Positions 42,501 to 45,500 of a stretch of DNA of 62,000 nt are shown here, one piece after another. The DNA is from Phoronis australis (Eukaryota > Phoronida > Phoronidae): NCBI GenBank assembly GCA_002633005.1, contig NMRA01000336.1:304301-366300 (forward strand). Reading direction: 5' to 3'. How positions within the stretch are numbered: position 1 is the stretch's first letter; each line of letters begins with the position of its first letter. The position numbers and the translations under genes were made by a program. The notes beneath the pieces were generated by a model. It was not told the DNA's origin and did no database searches. It saw only the letters and a list, made by a program, of their open reading frames with translations.

Positions 42501-45500
42501 CTGTCGTAGGTTACAGATGCATCACAGAGTGTAAATTTGATGAATTCTTGCTTACGATTTCACTTGTTTCGGAGACTGGGTTTCAACCACTTTTGGGACA
42601 TAATAAGCACCCCCCTTCCTGAAGCTAATCTTTCTAAGTGCCCTGGGTGCTTAGTAGGGCAAATACTGTATCTTCAAAAGTCCTCAACGTATTTGCATTA
42701 AATTTGGAATATATAGGAATCATTTTTGCTGTTTTCGAGTGTTTTATTGCCGTCCACCCCTATATCAACCAAACCATTCTAAGGATGATTTTAAAAATTG
42801 GTGTTTGTAGTGAAGAGGGTGGTTGACGATGACAACTTTGGCTACTGTGGTGCCTCCTAGTGGTACTTCTGTTTTGTTTTGTACCCATATCTGTATCTCC
42901 TAAGCCCATAGCAGGATCTTTATTAAAGTTATTAAGTGTATTTATATGAAGCTAACAACAGACGACAACAACTTTCAGGCAGATCCAACAAACGTTGTGC
43001 CCGTTAATGGCATTTCATTTTTCATTTTCCTTTGTTTCTCTGAGATTCCTTGACAGACTTGTATAAACTGGTAAATAGCTTTCTATTAATGAAGGTATGG
43101 CTTGATTCAATTTTCTAACGAATTGGATGTTTTTGTGCCATCTAGTGGTCATTTGGACCACGTTAACGTTGCGATCGTGGGTGCATTTCAACGCTTCGTG
43201 TTGCTCTTGTTTAACCATTTCTGAATACCACAGGGTAGCATGTGCTTTGCAACTTTTGTTGATTGTCATCCAAGTAAGGTTTACACCTAACTAGTTGGTC
43301 GACATCCTTGTAACATTCTGATATAGCTCTCACTCTCTGTCTCTCCTTTGACCCGATTCCTACACCCCAAAATTGAATTTTGAAATAAAACTGTTCTTCA
43401 CATAATTGTCAGTTCAGATGCCTTTCAAAATTTGGAGTCATGAAACATTAATTCGTTTTAGGAGGAATTTTTAAACACCAATAACTTGCATTATCTTCGA
43501 ACCGAGGAGGAGTTCCGAGCACCATTTGATGACCCAAACTCTGCTGTGTACAAGATGGGTCTACGACTGATATCGTGCAAAATTAAATATGTTCTTTGCC
43601 CTCAGCACGAGAGGTGGATTAGAGAAGAAAAGAAAGGTAAGACGATATTGCGTATCAACTTATTACTGCAAAAACAATCAAAGAGGCCTCAGCTGGTTCT
43701 GATTATCACACTGTGTAAATGAAAATCTGGCAGCTGAATCCCCGGAAGTTTCCCACGCACAACTTGCAGCTTGTAATGTACAATAATGCATTACGGGAGA
43801 ACATAAAGGAACTATATTACTAGTAGTAACTGTTAGCGGGCAAACTATGTCAATGTTATTTAAGTATATTTCAAAACATCTGTTAAACGATAAATAACGA
43901 TATAACTGCATATCGCTCGATACGTGGGGATATTTTAATATGTTTTAGTACCGACGCTCATCATTTTAGTTTTACTAGTTTTACTATGTTATATTTTATT
44001 CGTCGGCTACTGCACGGCATTGCAACATCTATTTGATAAATAACAAGATTAGTAACATTGGTTCTGACAACCACATCAAGTATGCTTCCAATCTGCGCTA
44101 ATTTCAAAGACTGTCATGAAAAAGACGGCCTGTATGTCGTTTCTCAGTAATACACTAAGGCTGATTTTAGTTGGATGCTGACACTACAACGCATTATTTT
44201 CACTACAAAATACCACTGTATCGAAACTTAACACCTTTAGATGAAGTCAGACAATGGTCAAGTTAAGATTATGTAGGGACTTATGGACAAGTCTGCGCAT
44301 TTAACAAAATATCTAGAAAAGTACAAATTTCAATTCAGTGAAGTTTTTTTCTAAGAGTAGAAAGGCTCCAAAATTTGATTTTTGACTTTTTAGGTAACTG
44401 TTATTAATTGAGTCACGTGACCATATCTTTTTAGTAAAATTTAGCAAAAAAGAAGGGAACATTGGAACCACTGGAAAGAATTGGTTTACTAAAAGAAACC
44501 CAATCACAGCGGTGAAAGATGTACTGCTACCTATAAAGAAACTAAACAGCGTAACAAGTAAATGAAATACAACAACCAATGACAAAAATGATGCACGGCA
44601 TCAACACTCTCTCCGAAAGCAATGGCTGATTGCTTCAGGATATTTACTTCTGAACTAAAGGAAAGGAAGCAACAAAATACACTTAGCTATGGGTTGACGA
44701 TAGATCCCTGACTAAGTCTTCACATGAACGCTTTGAACCAAGCCCTTGGAATCTACCTCTGAAACGGTCACCAGACCCATTTGCCATGAATTCCTTGGTG
44801 AATTATCATCTCTCAGCAGTACAACATCACCAACTTGGAGGCTTCGCCTAGGGTAATGCCATTTCTGACGAGCCTGAAGCATCACTAAGTACTCCTTGCG
44901 CCTTCTAACCCAGAACTGCTCAGCTAAATACTGTTTTCGACTGTACAAGTCCGCTGGCTCGAACACACCAGGTGGCGTAATAGTCGAAGTCTTCAGGGTG
45001 AGCAAATGATTTGGGGTGAGCGGCTGTAAATCTGTAGGATCCAAAGAGACAGTCGTAAAAGGCCTCGAATTGATGATACTTTCAACTTCGCAAAACAATG
45101 TCCGCAGTATCTCGTCGTTACAGTATGGCTACCCAAATCTCTCAACAATACTGACAGCACCCAGCGAATTGAGCGAATTTGCCATTCCCAGACGCCGCCA
45201 ATATGGCTTGTAGCCGGAGGGTTGAAATGCCAACGCATACCATCCTTTAAAAGCACATCACTCACCACTTTCTGGTTAATTTCCTTGATGGCCTCACGTA
45301 ATTCTCTCTCAGCACCGACGAAATTTGTACCATTGTCGCTCCACATCTCTCTGATGGTACCCCTTCTGCAAACGAGATGACGCAAGGCACTAATGAAAGA
45401 ACTAGTATCTAGACTATCAACAACCTCAAGATGTACAGCGCGACAAGAAAGATCAGTAAAAACCACACCATACCTCTTTGCACGACTGCGACCAAACTTG

